From positions 79,556 to 143,555 of the forward strand of contig NZ_JACWNA010000004.1 of the NCBI RefSeq assembly GCF_015355765.1: 64,000 nucleotides of DNA. Reading direction: 5' to 3'. The position numbers and the translations under genes are program-made. Source of the DNA: Actinomyces haliotis (GTDB lineage: Bacteria > Actinomycetota > Actinomycetes > Actinomycetales > Actinomycetaceae). Of the stretch, positions 16,754 through 25,931 are shown in pieces; positions within the stretch are counted from its first letter, which is position 1; each line of letters opens with the position of its first letter. Below the pieces are notes generated by a model. It was not told the DNA's origin and did not search any database. It saw only the letters and a list, made by a program, of their open reading frames with translations.

Positions 16754-17375
16754 GCGCCGACGGGGCGCGCACGGTCGTGGACGGTGGTGCCGGCGCCGGG
16801 GCTGCGCGCCGCCGCGTGGTCGTCGGCATCACCGGGGCGCCCGCCCGGAGTACGGCGTGAGGGTCCTGCGCGCCCTGCGGGAGGCGGGCGTCGAGACGCA
16901 CCTCGTCGTCTTCGCCTCCGGCCAGCTGACCCGATTCCTGGAGACCGACTACTCGCGGGAGGACGTGGAGGCGCTCGCGGACCGCGTCTGGAAGCCGACC
17001 GACATGGCCGCCGCCATCGCCTCGGGCTCCTTCCTCACCGACGGCATGGTCATCGCGCCGTGCTCCATGAGGACGCTGGGGGAGATCGCCTCCGGCGTGA
17101 CGAGCTCCCTCATCAGCAGAGCGGCCGGCGTCCATCTCAAGGAGCGGCGGCGGCTCGTGCTGGTCACGAGGGAGACGCCGCTGTCGCTCATCCACCTGCG
17201 CAACATGACGACGGTGACCGAGGCGGGCGCGATCGTCGTGCCGCCTGTACCCAGCCTCTACACGCGGCCGGAGACGGTCGACGAGATCCTCAATCAGACG
17301 GTGGGGCGCTGCCTCGATCTTCTCAACGTGCACCTCGACCGCCCCCGCTGGGGCGGGGGTGAGCTCGCGCGCTGA
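16750..17375 (+). pseudogene. ubiX: Flavin prenyltransferase UbiX, single-base frameshift
   Basis: Two frames together encode a UbiX-like protein of about 208 aa, which makes prenylated FMN for UbiD enzymes. The first frame starts at the GTG at 16750 and reads VVVGITGAP before stopping at 16858-16860. The second (from 16857) continues with VRVLRALREAGVETHLV and the diagnostic APCSMRTLGEIASG and RETPLSLIHLRNM. The break falls in the FMN-binding loop, expected GITGASG-EYG, and is explained by loss of one base around 16842-16850. A sequencing error is possible. Next to a truncated ubiD, however, real decay is more likely. Confidence 0.78.
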
Positions 17376-17391
17376 GGAGCGGACAGAAAGG

Positions 17392-17510
17392 TGGTCAGTT
17401 CTCGTACGTTCTGAGAGCGCGCACCGAGTCTCCTCCGGGTCATCCGCAGAATTCCAACGATCTGGGTGACAGGGTGCGCGTCATGGCTCGGAAGTCACGA
17501 GAACTGACCA
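17392..17510. repeat. 119-bp palindromic element, family A, left of DUF559 gene
   Basis: It begins TGGTCAGTTCTCGT and ends with the exact inverse ACGAGAACTGACCA (17497-17510). Partial pairing extends inward (GCGCGCACC opposite GGGTGCGCGT). The centre has GCAGAATTCCAACGATCTGG. It lies 16 bp after the ubiX stop and 48 bp from the DUF559 stop, between convergent genes. Its ends match the element at 18663, so the DUF559 gene is bracketed by one family. Confidence 0.85.
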
Positions 17511-17558
17511 TCCTGTGAGGTGACGGGGCCCAGGCCGAGGCGGCGCCGGCTCGTCGTG

Positions 17559-18401
17559 TCAGCAGGCGGGCCAGCGGCCCAGACCGCGCGCCACCTGCTC
17601 AACGACCCACGCGGTCTGCCGCGCCATCACCTGCTGCGAGGTCAACCTCAGCACCGTGTACCCGTGGGCCACCAGCCACTGGTCGCGGAAGCGGTCGTGC
17701 GTCCAGTCGGCCCAGGCCGAGTGGTACTCATGACCGTCGGTCTCCACGTTGAGCCAACCGCCGACGAGGAGGTCGAGCTCACCGGGCTGGGTCACTACCG
17801 CGACCTCCGGGGCGATGCCGGCCTCCTGGAGGTCGTGTCGCGCGATCGTCTCGAGGATGGAGCGGGCGCGAGGATCCGCTCGCCGGACCACGGATCTCGC
17901 CGGAGCGTTGCGCTTCCCCGGCAGGCGTGCGAGGAGGTCATCCCGACGGACGAGTCCGCCGCGGAGCGCGGCGTCCAGGGCGATGAGGGCGTCCACCTCC
18001 TCGGCGCAGCGCAGGTGGGTCAGGAGGAGGTCCTCGATGGTGGCGAATGGTGATCCGAGGGGATCCACGGTGAGACCTCGAACCTGATGGACGGTGACTC
18101 GTCCGAGTCCGTGCACCGCCGTTCCGGGGTCGCCCGGGACCAGCAGGTGCAATCTGCGGCCGGGACGCTCCCGGACCGGGAGGCCGGCGGCGACGAGTCC
18201 GTGGTCGCACCCGATGAGACCGCCGAGACGCCGCGCGATGATGACGCGCCGGTCCGCGGTCGGGAGTGCCACGACCCTGGGTGGGTAGGCATGAATGAGG
18301 CCCTCGGCGACCATCCGACGAAGAGCGTGGCGCTCGTTGCGGTCCCGGCACAGCGCGGCGGCCCGTGCAGCACCGTGGGCACCGGCGAGCCGAGCCATCA
18401 T
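17559..18401 (-). CDS. wHTH plus DUF559 (Vsr-like nuclease fold) protein 1
   Basis: Protein of 280 aa from the ATG at 18401; the frame is open to 18596 but the extra residues are low-complexity. The first 100 or so residues look like an AbiEi-type winged helix (MARLAGAHGAARAAALCRDR, ALRRMVAEGLIHAYPPRVV). The C-terminal third is DUF559, a PD-(D/E)XK nuclease-like fold: ELDLL with Asp210, then VETDG with Glu220 and Asp222, then FRDQWLVAHGYTVLRLTSQQV. It is bracketed by matching palindromes at 17392 and 18663. Such proteins are common in actinobacteria and their role is unsettled. Nuclease activity on the palindromes is a hypothesis. A paralogue with the same architecture is at 36179. The 261 bp upstream of it hold no gene I can support. 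Confidence 0.8.
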   Translation of the reverse strand: MMARLAGAHGAARAAALCRDRNERHALRRMVAEGLIHAYPPRVVALPTADRRVIIARRLGGLIGCDHGLVAAGLPVRERPGRRLHLLVPGDPGTAVHGLGRVTVHQVRGLTVDPLGSPFATIEDLLLTHLRCAEEVDALIALDAALRGGLVRRDDLLARLPGKRNAPARSVVRRADPRARSILETIARHDLQEAGIAPEVAVVTQPGELDLLVGGWLNVETDGHEYHSAWADWTHDRFRDQWLVAHGYTVLRLTSQQVMARQTAWVVEQVARGLGRWPAC

Positions 18402-18662
18402 CTCGTCGCTTCGTCGAGTCGTTCTCACGGCCCGAGGGTGCTGGAGGCGCAGAGGTTCCCGCACGTGGGCGCCGCACGGCTGCGGGGGCGGGCGGCACGG
18501 CGGCGCCTGTGGAGACCGGGACTCCGGACTCGCGGACGGTGAGTGACGTGTGCCGGTGCTGGCGGGGATCTTCGGCCGGGTGCGGGGTGCACGCACGCGA
18601 ACGTGCGGCTGCGGTGTATCTCCGCCGGGGCGTCCGCTGTGCCCGCCCGCGACGGCACTGCC

Positions 18663-18782
18663 TGGTCAGTTCTCGTGACTTCTGGCGTCAGACTGCGGTG
18701 CTCGTTCGGCGAGACCGCGGGATTCTGCGCTTCTGATCGACGCGGTGGTGGCTCACTCAGGAGAAGTCACGAGAACTGACCA
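18663..18782. repeat. 120-bp palindromic element, family A, right of DUF559 gene
   Basis: TGGTCAGTTCTCGTGACTTC at the left is exactly inverted at the right end, with stems of about 21 bp. A central GGGATTCTGCG matches the inverse of GCAGAATTCC in the element at 17392. It ends 48 bp from the luxS stop. Confidence 0.88.
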
Positions 18783-18830
18783 GGTTTCCGCTCTCGCGGA
18801 CTACACGCGGTGCCCGCGGAGGCTCGGCGG

Positions 18831-19343
18831 TCAGTCGGGGATGACGACGTCCCACTCGTCGCGCTTGGCGAGGAAGGCGCGCACGGCCTCCTGCGCCGCC
18901 TCCAGCGAGTGGTTGGCGCCCCAGCCGCACTGGACCTCGTTCGCGGCCGGCACCTCCGTGGCGGACAGGATGTCCTCGAAGGCGGCCTGCAGCAGCGGCT
19001 CGAACTCCTCGGGCTCGAGCCCCAGCGTGAGGGCGTAGAAGCCGGTCTGGCAGCCCATCGGGCCCCAGTCGATGAGGCGGTCCGTGTGGTTGCGCATGAG
19101 CTCGGCGGTGAGGTGCTCGATCGAGTGCACGGCCTTCATGTCGAGGTGCTCGACGTTCGGCTGGCAGAAGCGCACGTCGTACTTGACGAGCACGTCCCCG
19201 CCGGGCAGCGTCTTGCGGTCGGCGATCCGCACGAAGGGCGCCCGCACCTTGGTGTGGTCGAGGTTGAAGGACTCGACGTTCATGCGCGCGGCACCCTCGG
19301 GGGTGTCGGTGTAGGACTCGTTGTGACCGGTTGGCTCGCTCAT
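18831..19343 (-). CDS. luxS: S-ribosylhomocysteine lyase (LuxS)
   Basis: Cytosolic metalloenzyme of 170 aa that splits S-ribosylhomocysteine into homocysteine and DPD, the precursor of autoinducer-2. The metal-binding HSIEH (His73, His77), the catalytic Cys98 in [10 protein letters not shown] and the third metal ligand Cys139 in [11 protein letters not shown] are all present, so it should be active. The ATG at 19343 gives the family's normal N-terminus. It is divergent from an alpha/beta hydrolase with 52 bp between starts. It works after MtnN (6932). Whether AI-2 is a signal here or a by-product cannot be told. Confidence 0.97.
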   Translation of the reverse strand: MSEPTGHNESYTDTPEGAARMNVESFNLDHTKVRAPFVRIADRKTLPGGDVLVKYDVRFCQPNVEHLDMKAVHSIEHLTAELMRNHTDRLIDWGPMGCQTGFYALTLGLEPEEFEPLLQAAFEDILSATEVPAANEVQCGWGANHSLEAAQEAVRAFLAKRDEWDVVIPD

Positions 19344-19395
19344 GACTCCACCATAGGCCCGCCCGCCAGCGGCCCCGTCGGACGAGAATGGCCCC

Positions 19396-20358
19396 ATGAA
19401 TGACCCCGTGAACGACGACGGCACCCTTCGCCAGCCCGGTTCGCCCGCCGCTGGAGCGCCCCCGCAGCCCGCACCGCGCCACGCGGCGCCACCAGCCCGG
19501 ATCGTCCTCGGTGCACCGGACGCCCCCACCCTCGTCCTCCTCCACGGCATCACCGCCTCCGCCCTCTCCCAGGCCGACGCCATCGGGCACTGGGCCGCCG
19601 CGGGCTACCGGGTCATCGCCCTCGACGCCCGAGGCCACGGCCTGTCCCCGCGGTGGACTCCGGCAGAGCTCGACCGCGCGGGCGAGCAGCTCGTCGACGA
19701 CGTCGTCACCGTGCTCACCGACCTTGCGGACGAGGCCCGAGGGCGCGCCGCACTCGGCCTGCCCGCCGCGCCGCCGCCCGTCCTCGTCGGACACTCCATG
19801 GGCGCCGCGACCGCCATGGTCGTCGCCGGCCGGCACCCTGAGCTGGTCTCCGGAGCCGTCCTGGGCGACCCGGCCCGCTTCGGGAGCCGGACCCCCGACG
19901 AGCTGCGCGCCCGGGGCGCCGCCCGCGCTCGTGCCCGCGCCACCGAGGTCGCCGACCTGCCCGCCGCCGCCGCCCGCGCGCTCGCGGACCCCGACGTCCC
20001 CGACGTCGAGGCGCTCCCGGGCGCCTGGGCCTCCCAGCGCACCGATCCCACGCTCCTCGTCACCGGTGTCGTCGCCCCCGAGGTCCCTTGGGAGGAGGGC
20101 ATGGGCGCCCTGCGCGTCCCCACCCTCCTCGTCACCGGCGACCGCCGCGGCTCGGCCCGGGTGGGGCCTGAGGGGCTCTCCGTCCTCGAGCGCGTCGCGA
20201 ACCCCTGCGTGGAGGCTGTGCTCGTCCCGGGCGCCGGGCACGACGTGCGCCGCACGCGCCCCGTGGGCTTCTACACGGCGGTTGACCCCTGGCTGCGGCG
20301 TATCCTGGACCGCAGCCGTGACCGTATCGTGATCATTGCGGGTGACCCGGAGCACTGA
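19396..20358 (+). CDS. Alpha/beta hydrolase, paralogue of the 14634 gene
   Basis: Alpha/beta-hydrolase-fold enzyme of 320 aa. LLHGITA (oxyanion hole), [11 protein letters not shown], the nucleophile elbow GHSMGAATA, the acid in VTGDRRG and the histidine in GAGHDVRR make a complete catalytic set. It shares several motifs with the hydrolase at 14634 (HGIT, DARGHG-SPRW, FYT/SLTDPWL-type end), so the two are paralogues; this copy has the canonical acid. The first 40 residues are Pro/Ala-rich. Substrate unknown. It is divergent from luxS, but a functional link is not shown. Confidence 0.87.
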   Translation: MNDPVNDDGTLRQPGSPAAGAPPQPAPRHAAPPARIVLGAPDAPTLVLLHGITASALSQADAIGHWAAAGYRVIALDARGHGLSPRWTPAELDRAGEQLVDDVVTVLTDLADEARGRAALGLPAAPPPVLVGHSMGAATAMVVAGRHPELVSGAVLGDPARFGSRTPDELRARGAARARARATEVADLPAAAARALADPDVPDVEALPGAWASQRTDPTLLVTGVVAPEVPWEEGMGALRVPTLLVTGDRRGSARVGPEGLSVLERVANPCVEAVLVPGAGHDVRRTRPVGFYTAVDPWLRRILDRSRDRIVIIAGDPEH

Positions 20359-20529
20359 TCAGGTTGGCACCCCGACCGCGAGAGTGACGCAATCCTGACC
20401 GGATCGAGACCCTGCGGCGATCCGGCGCGGGGCCTTACGGACTAGCGTCTCCGACGCCCGTCCGCGGGAGCGGCGGGCCCGGGTGCGGCGCGGGCCGTTC
20501 CCCGCGTCATCCGGAGAGAGCGAGGCGAT

Positions 20530-23091
20530 GTGACGTCCCACCTGACGACCCTGCTGGGCAGGCACGCTGACCGCCTCGCGGTCACTCTCGAGAGCGCCGC
20601 CTCGGCCGTCCTCTACGGTCCGCCCGAGTTCCACGTCCGTGACGTCGCCGAGGCCACCGTCGCCCGCCTCGGCCTCACCCCTGTGCGCCGGTCCCTGCGC
20701 GAAGCCACCGACTCCGGCTCCTGGCGCGAGGCCCTCACGCCGCTCAGCGTCCTCCTCCTCGACTGGGACGGCCCCAGCGAGGAGCTCGTCCCGGCCTGGA
20801 CCGCCTTCGTCGACGCGGCCGCGCACGACCGCCTGCCCCTCGTCATCGTCGTCTCCGAGTCGGACGTCGTCCCGCCCGTCGAGGTCTTCCAGCACTTCCA
20901 GGTCGTCCTGGGCCCCATGTCCATGGCGGTGCGGTCCGCCGACCTCGCCCGCCTCGGCGAGGCCTGGGAGGACGTCTCTCTGCGCCACGAGGTCCTTCGG
21001 CTCACCGCCGGCTCGACCGGGCTCGTCCTCGCGGCCGTCGAGGAGGTCGAGTCCCGCGGGGACGCTGCCCTGCCGCTCTCCGTCGAGGTGGCCCGCCAGG
21101 CGGGCCGTGCCCGGGGGAGCCTCGACACGCCCCTGTCCGTCGGCGCCCGCGCCTGGGCGACGCGCCTGGTCGACCTCCTCCCCGCCGACGACCACCTCGT
21201 CCTCCTCCACGCCATGCTCCCGGGCATGTCCGCCCAGCAGATGGCCGCCGTCGCCACGAGCGTGCTCCACCGCGAGGTCACCGTCGACGACGTCATGGAC
21301 GCGCGCCTGTTCCCCGCCATCCACCGCCAGCAGTCCCGTCGCGACACCTTCGCGCCGGCCGTCGCGGCCCAGATCGTCCGCCTCGTCAGCGAGCGCGACC
21401 CCGGCACCGTCCTCCTGCTCCGCCGCGCCGTCGCCGAGGCCGCGCTGGACAGGGCTCTCCCGCTGGACGCCCTCGAGCGGGTCTCCGCGCTGGTCGGAAC
21501 CGCCTCCTGGGCCTCCCTCGACAAGTTCCTCGCCCGCACCCTGCCGTCGATCGCGCTCCTCACCACCGGCCAGCGCGGTGCCCTCGCGGAGATCCTGCCG
21601 AGCGAGGTCCTCTCGGCCTGGCCCTACCTGCACTGGTGCCGCGAGTTCCTCACGCAGGACGAGGTGACGCCCCACGCCCTGCCGTCCCCGTGGCTGGACC
21701 TGCTCTGGCTCCTGTCCGTCGCGGACGGCCGTGAGCTGAACGACCTCACCACGGAGATGCGGGACCGGCTCGTCATGGCGGTCTCCACCGCCCACTCGCC
21801 GTCGATCGACGCCCTCCAGGAGGGGGTCGACGACGGCATCGAGTTCCTCAGCAGGCGCGCCGCCCTCATCCACGAGCGCGCCGCCGCCTCCTACTCTCTG
21901 CCGCCATGCATCATCGATGACGCCCCGCTCGTCGTCCTCGCGCTCCTGGGCGAGTCCGACGGCGCGCTCGCCATGGGCCGGATCATCCTGGCCCAGCGCT
22001 GCCTCAACGAGGCCTCCCAGCTGCTGGAGGTCATCGGCGCCGACGTCGAGCGCGCAGCCGCCCTGCGCCTCGGCCTCGCCTCCCGCCAGGCGCTCCTGTC
22101 CTCCTTCACCGGTGTGCGCGGTCGCACCGAGACGCTTCTGGCGGACTACGAGGACCTCGTCGAGGAGGCCGGGGTCCGCGAGCCGGAGCCCGAGCACATC
22201 GTCCTCGTCGCCCGCCGCTTCCTCGCGCAGACCACGGCCAGCGACGTCCGTGTCTCCGGCGACATCGCCCCCAACACGACCTTCACCCCGCTCGAGGTCC
22301 AGGCCGAGGCCTTCCTCATCCTCCTGCAGCGCGGCCCCGAGGTCGCCTCGGACTGGGTCCAGACCTTCCTCTCGCGGGCGCCGTTCACGGACCTCGGCGC
22401 CGCCGAGTGGTGGCCCCTGCACACCGTCGCCGCCTTCCTCGCCCTGCGCGAGAACCGTCCCGAGGACGCTCTCCGGGTCCTGGAGACCGTGTACGTCCCT
22501 GAGACCGCGGCCCAGCTCATCCGCGCCGGCGCGGCCCTCGCCGAGGAGGACCTCGACGGTGCGGAGGCCCTCATCCGTCAGGTCGTGCGCGACCCCGAGG
22601 CCCCGGACCGCTGGCGCCGGCTCGCCTTCGGGTTCCGCGTCACGATCCTCGCGCGCCGCAGGTCCCCCGAGCTGGCCACCGAGGCCGACGCCCACCTCGT
22701 CGACTGGGCGGAGGCGCCCGCCATCGTCGCCCTCTTCCCGGAGGAGGGGCGCCGCGTCGCGCTCGCGGGCCTGGACCCGCAGATGGCGCGCCTTCGCGGC
22801 CTGCGCGTCGACGAGGAGACGCCCGCAGCGAGCTCCGTGGTCCTCACCCCGCGCCAGCTCGACGTCCTCGCCGGGCTGGCCACGGACCTGACGCTCCAGG
22901 AGATCGCTGACCGCCTGTTCCTCGGTGTCGAGACGGTTCGCTCTACCTCGAAGGCGCTCTACCGACGGCTCGGCGTCCACAGCCGCGAGGCCGCGGTGCG
23001 CGTCGCCCGTCTGACCGAACTCCTCCCGCCCGACCCCGCGCTCCCGGACGGAGCCAAGGAAGTAAGGAGGACGATCAGTGATCGTCTCTGA
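20530..23091 (+). CDS. Large LuxR-type regulator without P-loop, copy 1
   Basis: Cytosolic regulator of 853 aa laid out like MalT/LAL proteins. The N-terminal region would normally be a NACHT/STAND ATPase, followed by a helical TPR-like middle and a C-terminal LuxR HTH (about residues 770-835: LTPRQLDVLAGLATDLTLQEIADRL, quoted in part). Where Walker A is expected the sequence reads VLYGPPEFHVRDVAEATV, with no GK[ST]. LSVLLLDWDG may be the Walker-B strand. The GTG start at 20530 has GAGG and GGAG upstream. Its last 14 bases overlap copy 2. ATP-driven switching seems lost; control must be by other means. Ligand and targets unknown. Confidence 0.85.
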   Translation: MTSHLTTLLGRHADRLAVTLESAASAVLYGPPEFHVRDVAEATVARLGLTPVRRSLREATDSGSWREALTPLSVLLLDWDGPSEELVPAWTAFVDAAAHDRLPLVIVVSESDVVPPVEVFQHFQVVLGPMSMAVRSADLARLGEAWEDVSLRHEVLRLTAGSTGLVLAAVEEVESRGDAALPLSVEVARQAGRARGSLDTPLSVGARAWATRLVDLLPADDHLVLLHAMLPGMSAQQMAAVATSVLHREVTVDDVMDARLFPAIHRQQSRRDTFAPAVAAQIVRLVSERDPGTVLLLRRAVAEAALDRALPLDALERVSALVGTASWASLDKFLARTLPSIALLTTGQRGALAEILPSEVLSAWPYLHWCREFLTQDEVTPHALPSPWLDLLWLLSVADGRELNDLTTEMRDRLVMAVSTAHSPSIDALQEGVDDGIEFLSRRAALIHERAAASYSLPPCIIDDAPLVVLALLGESDGALAMGRIILAQRCLNEASQLLEVIGADVERAAALRLGLASRQALLSSFTGVRGRTETLLADYEDLVEEAGVREPEPEHIVLVARRFLAQTTASDVRVSGDIAPNTTFTPLEVQAEAFLILLQRGPEVASDWVQTFLSRAPFTDLGAAEWWPLHTVAAFLALRENRPEDALRVLETVYVPETAAQLIRAGAALAEEDLDGAEALIRQVVRDPEAPDRWRRLAFGFRVTILARRRSPELATEADAHLVDWAEAPAIVALFPEEGRRVALAGLDPQMARLRGLRVDEETPAASSVVLTPRQLDVLAGLATDLTLQEIADRLFLGVETVRSTSKALYRRLGVHSREAAVRVARLTELLPPDPALPDGAKEVRRTISDRL

Positions 23092-25603
23092 CGCGCTCAC
23101 CGACCGCCTGGCTCGCAGGCTCGCCCAATCCATGACGGGCACGGCGACCGTGCTCATCCGCGCCTGCCACGAGTACCGACCCCAGGAGCTCGCTCGCGCG
23201 CTCATGGAGCGCCTCGACGCTCGCTACCTCGACATGCCCCTGCTCGAGGCGGCCTCCGACACCTCCTGGGCCGAGGACCTCGACGCCGACACCTCCCTCC
23301 TGCTCGAGTGGGACCACGAGTCCGACCCGACCGACCCCCTCATGGCCGTGCTGGCCGCCTCGCGTCGCCCCGGCGCCGCCCCCATCGTCGTCGTGGTCTG
23401 CGAATCCGATCTTCCGGCTCCCGCCGCCGTCCTCGACCTGTTCCAGGTGGTTCTCGACGAGCCCTCGCTGGTCGTGAGCGCGGAGGACGTGCTCGCCCTC
23501 GACGAGAGCTGGAACGACGTCGTCGCCCGCGCCCAGCTGCTGCGTGCGACCGGCGGGGTTCCTGCGCTCGTCGCAGCGGCCCTCGACGGCATGTCCGACG
23601 TCGCTGACAACCCCCTCGTCGGCGTCGCGCGCAGCGCCTGGAGCCGCCAGTTTGAGCGCGAGGCCACCGACTCCCTCACCCGCGTGTGCCGCGACTGGGC
23701 GGAGCGAATCCACGACGCCGTCGCCGCCGACGACCTCGCCTTCCTCGCCGTGTTCCTCCCTCCCATGAACGGCCCGGACATCGCCACCGTCGCGACGGCG
23801 GCCCTCGGGCGCGACGTCCCCTTCGAGGAGGTCCTCGAGCTCCCCACCAGGGTTCCGGCGATCCGCGGGACCGCCACCGGGTCGGCGATCTTTCCTCCCG
23901 CCTTGGCGGCCCAGATCATCCAGGTCTCCCTGACCCGGGACCCGTCGCGGACGGTGACCCTGCGTCGTGACCTGTCCTCGGTGCTCACCGACCAGTCCCT
24001 GGACATCACGGCGCGCGACCGGCTCTCGGCGCTCGCCGGCCTCGCGGCGTGGTCCGCCCTCGACCGCGCCCTCGACTTCTGCGCCCCGTACGTGGCGCTC
24101 CTGTCGTCCGCCGAGCTCGAGGCGCTCAGCGCGCTCCTGCCGGAGGAGGTGCCGTTGGCGTGGCAGAGCCTCCACGAGATCCAGGGCTTCGCCGGAGACC
24201 CCGACAGCGCCCCCCACCTCCTCCCGGAGCCCTGGCTGCGGCTGCTGCGCACGACCACGACGGGGAACGACGCCCTCTTCCCGCCACGTGTGGTCGAGCT
24301 CCGGAACCGCCTCATGCTCGCCACGTCGCGCGTGCAGTCGCCGTCCATGGAGGACGTCAGCGCTGCTCTGGAGGAGGCGCTGTCCTGGCTCGACGAGTGC
24401 TTCCAGTACCTCAACGCCGAGTCCGCCCGGTCCTTCCGTCTACCGCGCGCCTTCAAGGACGAGGCCCATCTGCTGTGCCTGGCGATGATGGGGGCCGCCG
24501 ACGCCTGCCTCGCCCTCGCCCGGCTGTTTGACGCCCAGGCGTGCCTCAACAGGGCGCGCATGCTCGTCGAGTCCCTGACCACCGACGTCGGCGAGGTCCC
24601 GGCCCTCCTCGTCGGCCTGCCCGCGCGGGACGCGCTCCTGGCCGCTTACGCGGGCATGTATGAGCGCTCCGAGATCTTCCTCGTCGAGTACGAGGAGACG
24701 GCGGTCCGCGGGAGCGTGCGCGAGCCGGAGCCAGAGCACCTCGTCGAGATCACCCGCCGCTTCTCCGCGGGCACGGCGCCCCACCCGGTGCGGGCCAGCG
24801 TGGACCTGCCTGCCAACACCCAGTTCTCCCCGCTCGAGGTGCAGGCCGAGGCAGAGCTGATCCTCGCCCAGCGGGGCCCGCAGGCCGCGGCCGAGTGGCT
24901 CCTCACCTTCCTCGCGCGCTCCCAGTGGACGGACCTCCTCACGTGCATGTGGTGGCCGGAGGTCGCCATGCTGGCCCTGCTCGACCTGCGCGAGGGGCGC
25001 GCCGACGACGCTCTCGCCCGCGTCGAGGGCGCCTACCTGCCCGAGGAGGCGCGACTCCTCATCGACGCCGGCGCCTCGCTCGTGCGGGGCGACGCCGAGA
25101 GCTGCCTCAAGACGGTCCGCGCGCTCGTCGCCGCGCCCGCCGTCTCCCCGCGCGCCATGCTCATCGGGTACGGCTACCGGGTCGGCGCCATGGCGGCCCT
25201 CGGCGACCCGGACGTCGCCGGAGAGGTCGCCGCCCACGCGACGGCGTGGGCCGCCAACCCCGCCCTCGTCGCCATCCTCCCCGAGGTCGCACGCGCCCGC
25301 GTCCTGCCCGTCCTCGAGCCGCCGGTCGCCGGGAAGCCGGGGCTGAGCCTGTCGGACGGTCCCGCCACCGCCGACGTCGTGCTCACCCCGCGGCAGACCG
25401 ACGTCCTCGAGCGTCTCGCCTCCGACCGCACCCTGGCGGACATCGCCGACGAGCTCTTCCTCGGCGTCGAGACGGTTCGCTCCACCTCGAAGGCCGTCTA
25501 CAAGAAGCTCGGCGTCCACTCCCGGCAGGAGGCGGTGCGCGAGGCGCGCCTCTCCGGCCTCCTCGCCCCGGGGGCGAGCGACGAGCAGGAGACCTCCCGG
25601 TGA
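23078..25603 (+). CDS. Large LuxR-type regulator without P-loop, copy 2
   Basis: Regulator of 841 aa and clear tandem paralogue of the preceding gene, with which it overlaps. Shared blocks include VREPEPEHxV, the FSPLEVQAEAxLILxQRGP segment and the C-terminal HTH (from about residue 768: VVLTPRQTDVLERLASD, ADIADELFLGVETVRSTSKA). The N-terminus again has no Walker A (TVLIRACHEYRPQELARAL). The middle is divergent. The start ATG-type codon at 23078 lies inside copy 1 and has AAGGAGG about 8 bp upstream, which supports coupled translation. The two may form a heteromeric regulator (inference). Confidence 0.85.
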   Translation: MIVSDALTDRLARRLAQSMTGTATVLIRACHEYRPQELARALMERLDARYLDMPLLEAASDTSWAEDLDADTSLLLEWDHESDPTDPLMAVLAASRRPGAAPIVVVVCESDLPAPAAVLDLFQVVLDEPSLVVSAEDVLALDESWNDVVARAQLLRATGGVPALVAAALDGMSDVADNPLVGVARSAWSRQFEREATDSLTRVCRDWAERIHDAVAADDLAFLAVFLPPMNGPDIATVATAALGRDVPFEEVLELPTRVPAIRGTATGSAIFPPALAAQIIQVSLTRDPSRTVTLRRDLSSVLTDQSLDITARDRLSALAGLAAWSALDRALDFCAPYVALLSSAELEALSALLPEEVPLAWQSLHEIQGFAGDPDSAPHLLPEPWLRLLRTTTTGNDALFPPRVVELRNRLMLATSRVQSPSMEDVSAALEEALSWLDECFQYLNAESARSFRLPRAFKDEAHLLCLAMMGAADACLALARLFDAQACLNRARMLVESLTTDVGEVPALLVGLPARDALLAAYAGMYERSEIFLVEYEETAVRGSVREPEPEHLVEITRRFSAGTAPHPVRASVDLPANTQFSPLEVQAEAELILAQRGPQAAAEWLLTFLARSQWTDLLTCMWWPEVAMLALLDLREGRADDALARVEGAYLPEEARLLIDAGASLVRGDAESCLKTVRALVAAPAVSPRAMLIGYGYRVGAMAALGDPDVAGEVAAHATAWAANPALVAILPEVARARVLPVLEPPVAGKPGLSLSDGPATADVVLTPRQTDVLERLASDRTLADIADELFLGVETVRSTSKAVYKKLGVHSRQEAVREARLSGLLAPGASDEQETSR

Positions 25604-25661
25604 CGCGGACGTCAGCCGTCCCGGCTCCGGGCCTCGACGACGTCGTCGAGGTGCTCGCGGC

Positions 25662-25931
25662 CTGAGCACCGTTGCCTCCCGGGTCGTCGAGCGCGAGGTC
25701 ACCGAGGCGGAGGCCGAGGCGACGGGCTCCCTCCCGGGAGTCTTCAGCCCCTCGGTCGTCGCCACCGGCGCCCCGCCGGCGCTCGTCAGCGAGGTCACCA
25801 CGCGGCTCCTGGCCGAGTACCCGACGCGGACCGCCACGATGTGACAGCGCCTCACGGGCTGCCTCGCGGCGGTGGAGGAGGACCGCGGCTCGACCGACGC
25901 CCTCCCGCCCGCCGAGTGGCAGGATCGGGGA
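25662..25931 (+). pseudogene. Possible broken small gene upstream of FetB-type permease
   Basis: The 328-bp gap after the second LuxR gene has no clear gene. One frame reads LSTVASRVVEREVTEAEAEA, continues to LLAEYPTRTATM, meets a TGA at 25842, then runs on as QRLTGCLAAVEEDRGSTDAL into the permease frame. This could be a roughly 85-residue helical protein with one in-frame stop, or simply open frame in GC-rich DNA. I do not recognise a family. Confidence 0.25.

Noticed and set aside
20359..23205. 948-codon open frame antisense to the first LuxR gene
   Set aside because: Same shadow composition (Glu/Gly/Val/Arg-rich), no motif, and it crosses a gene boundary.
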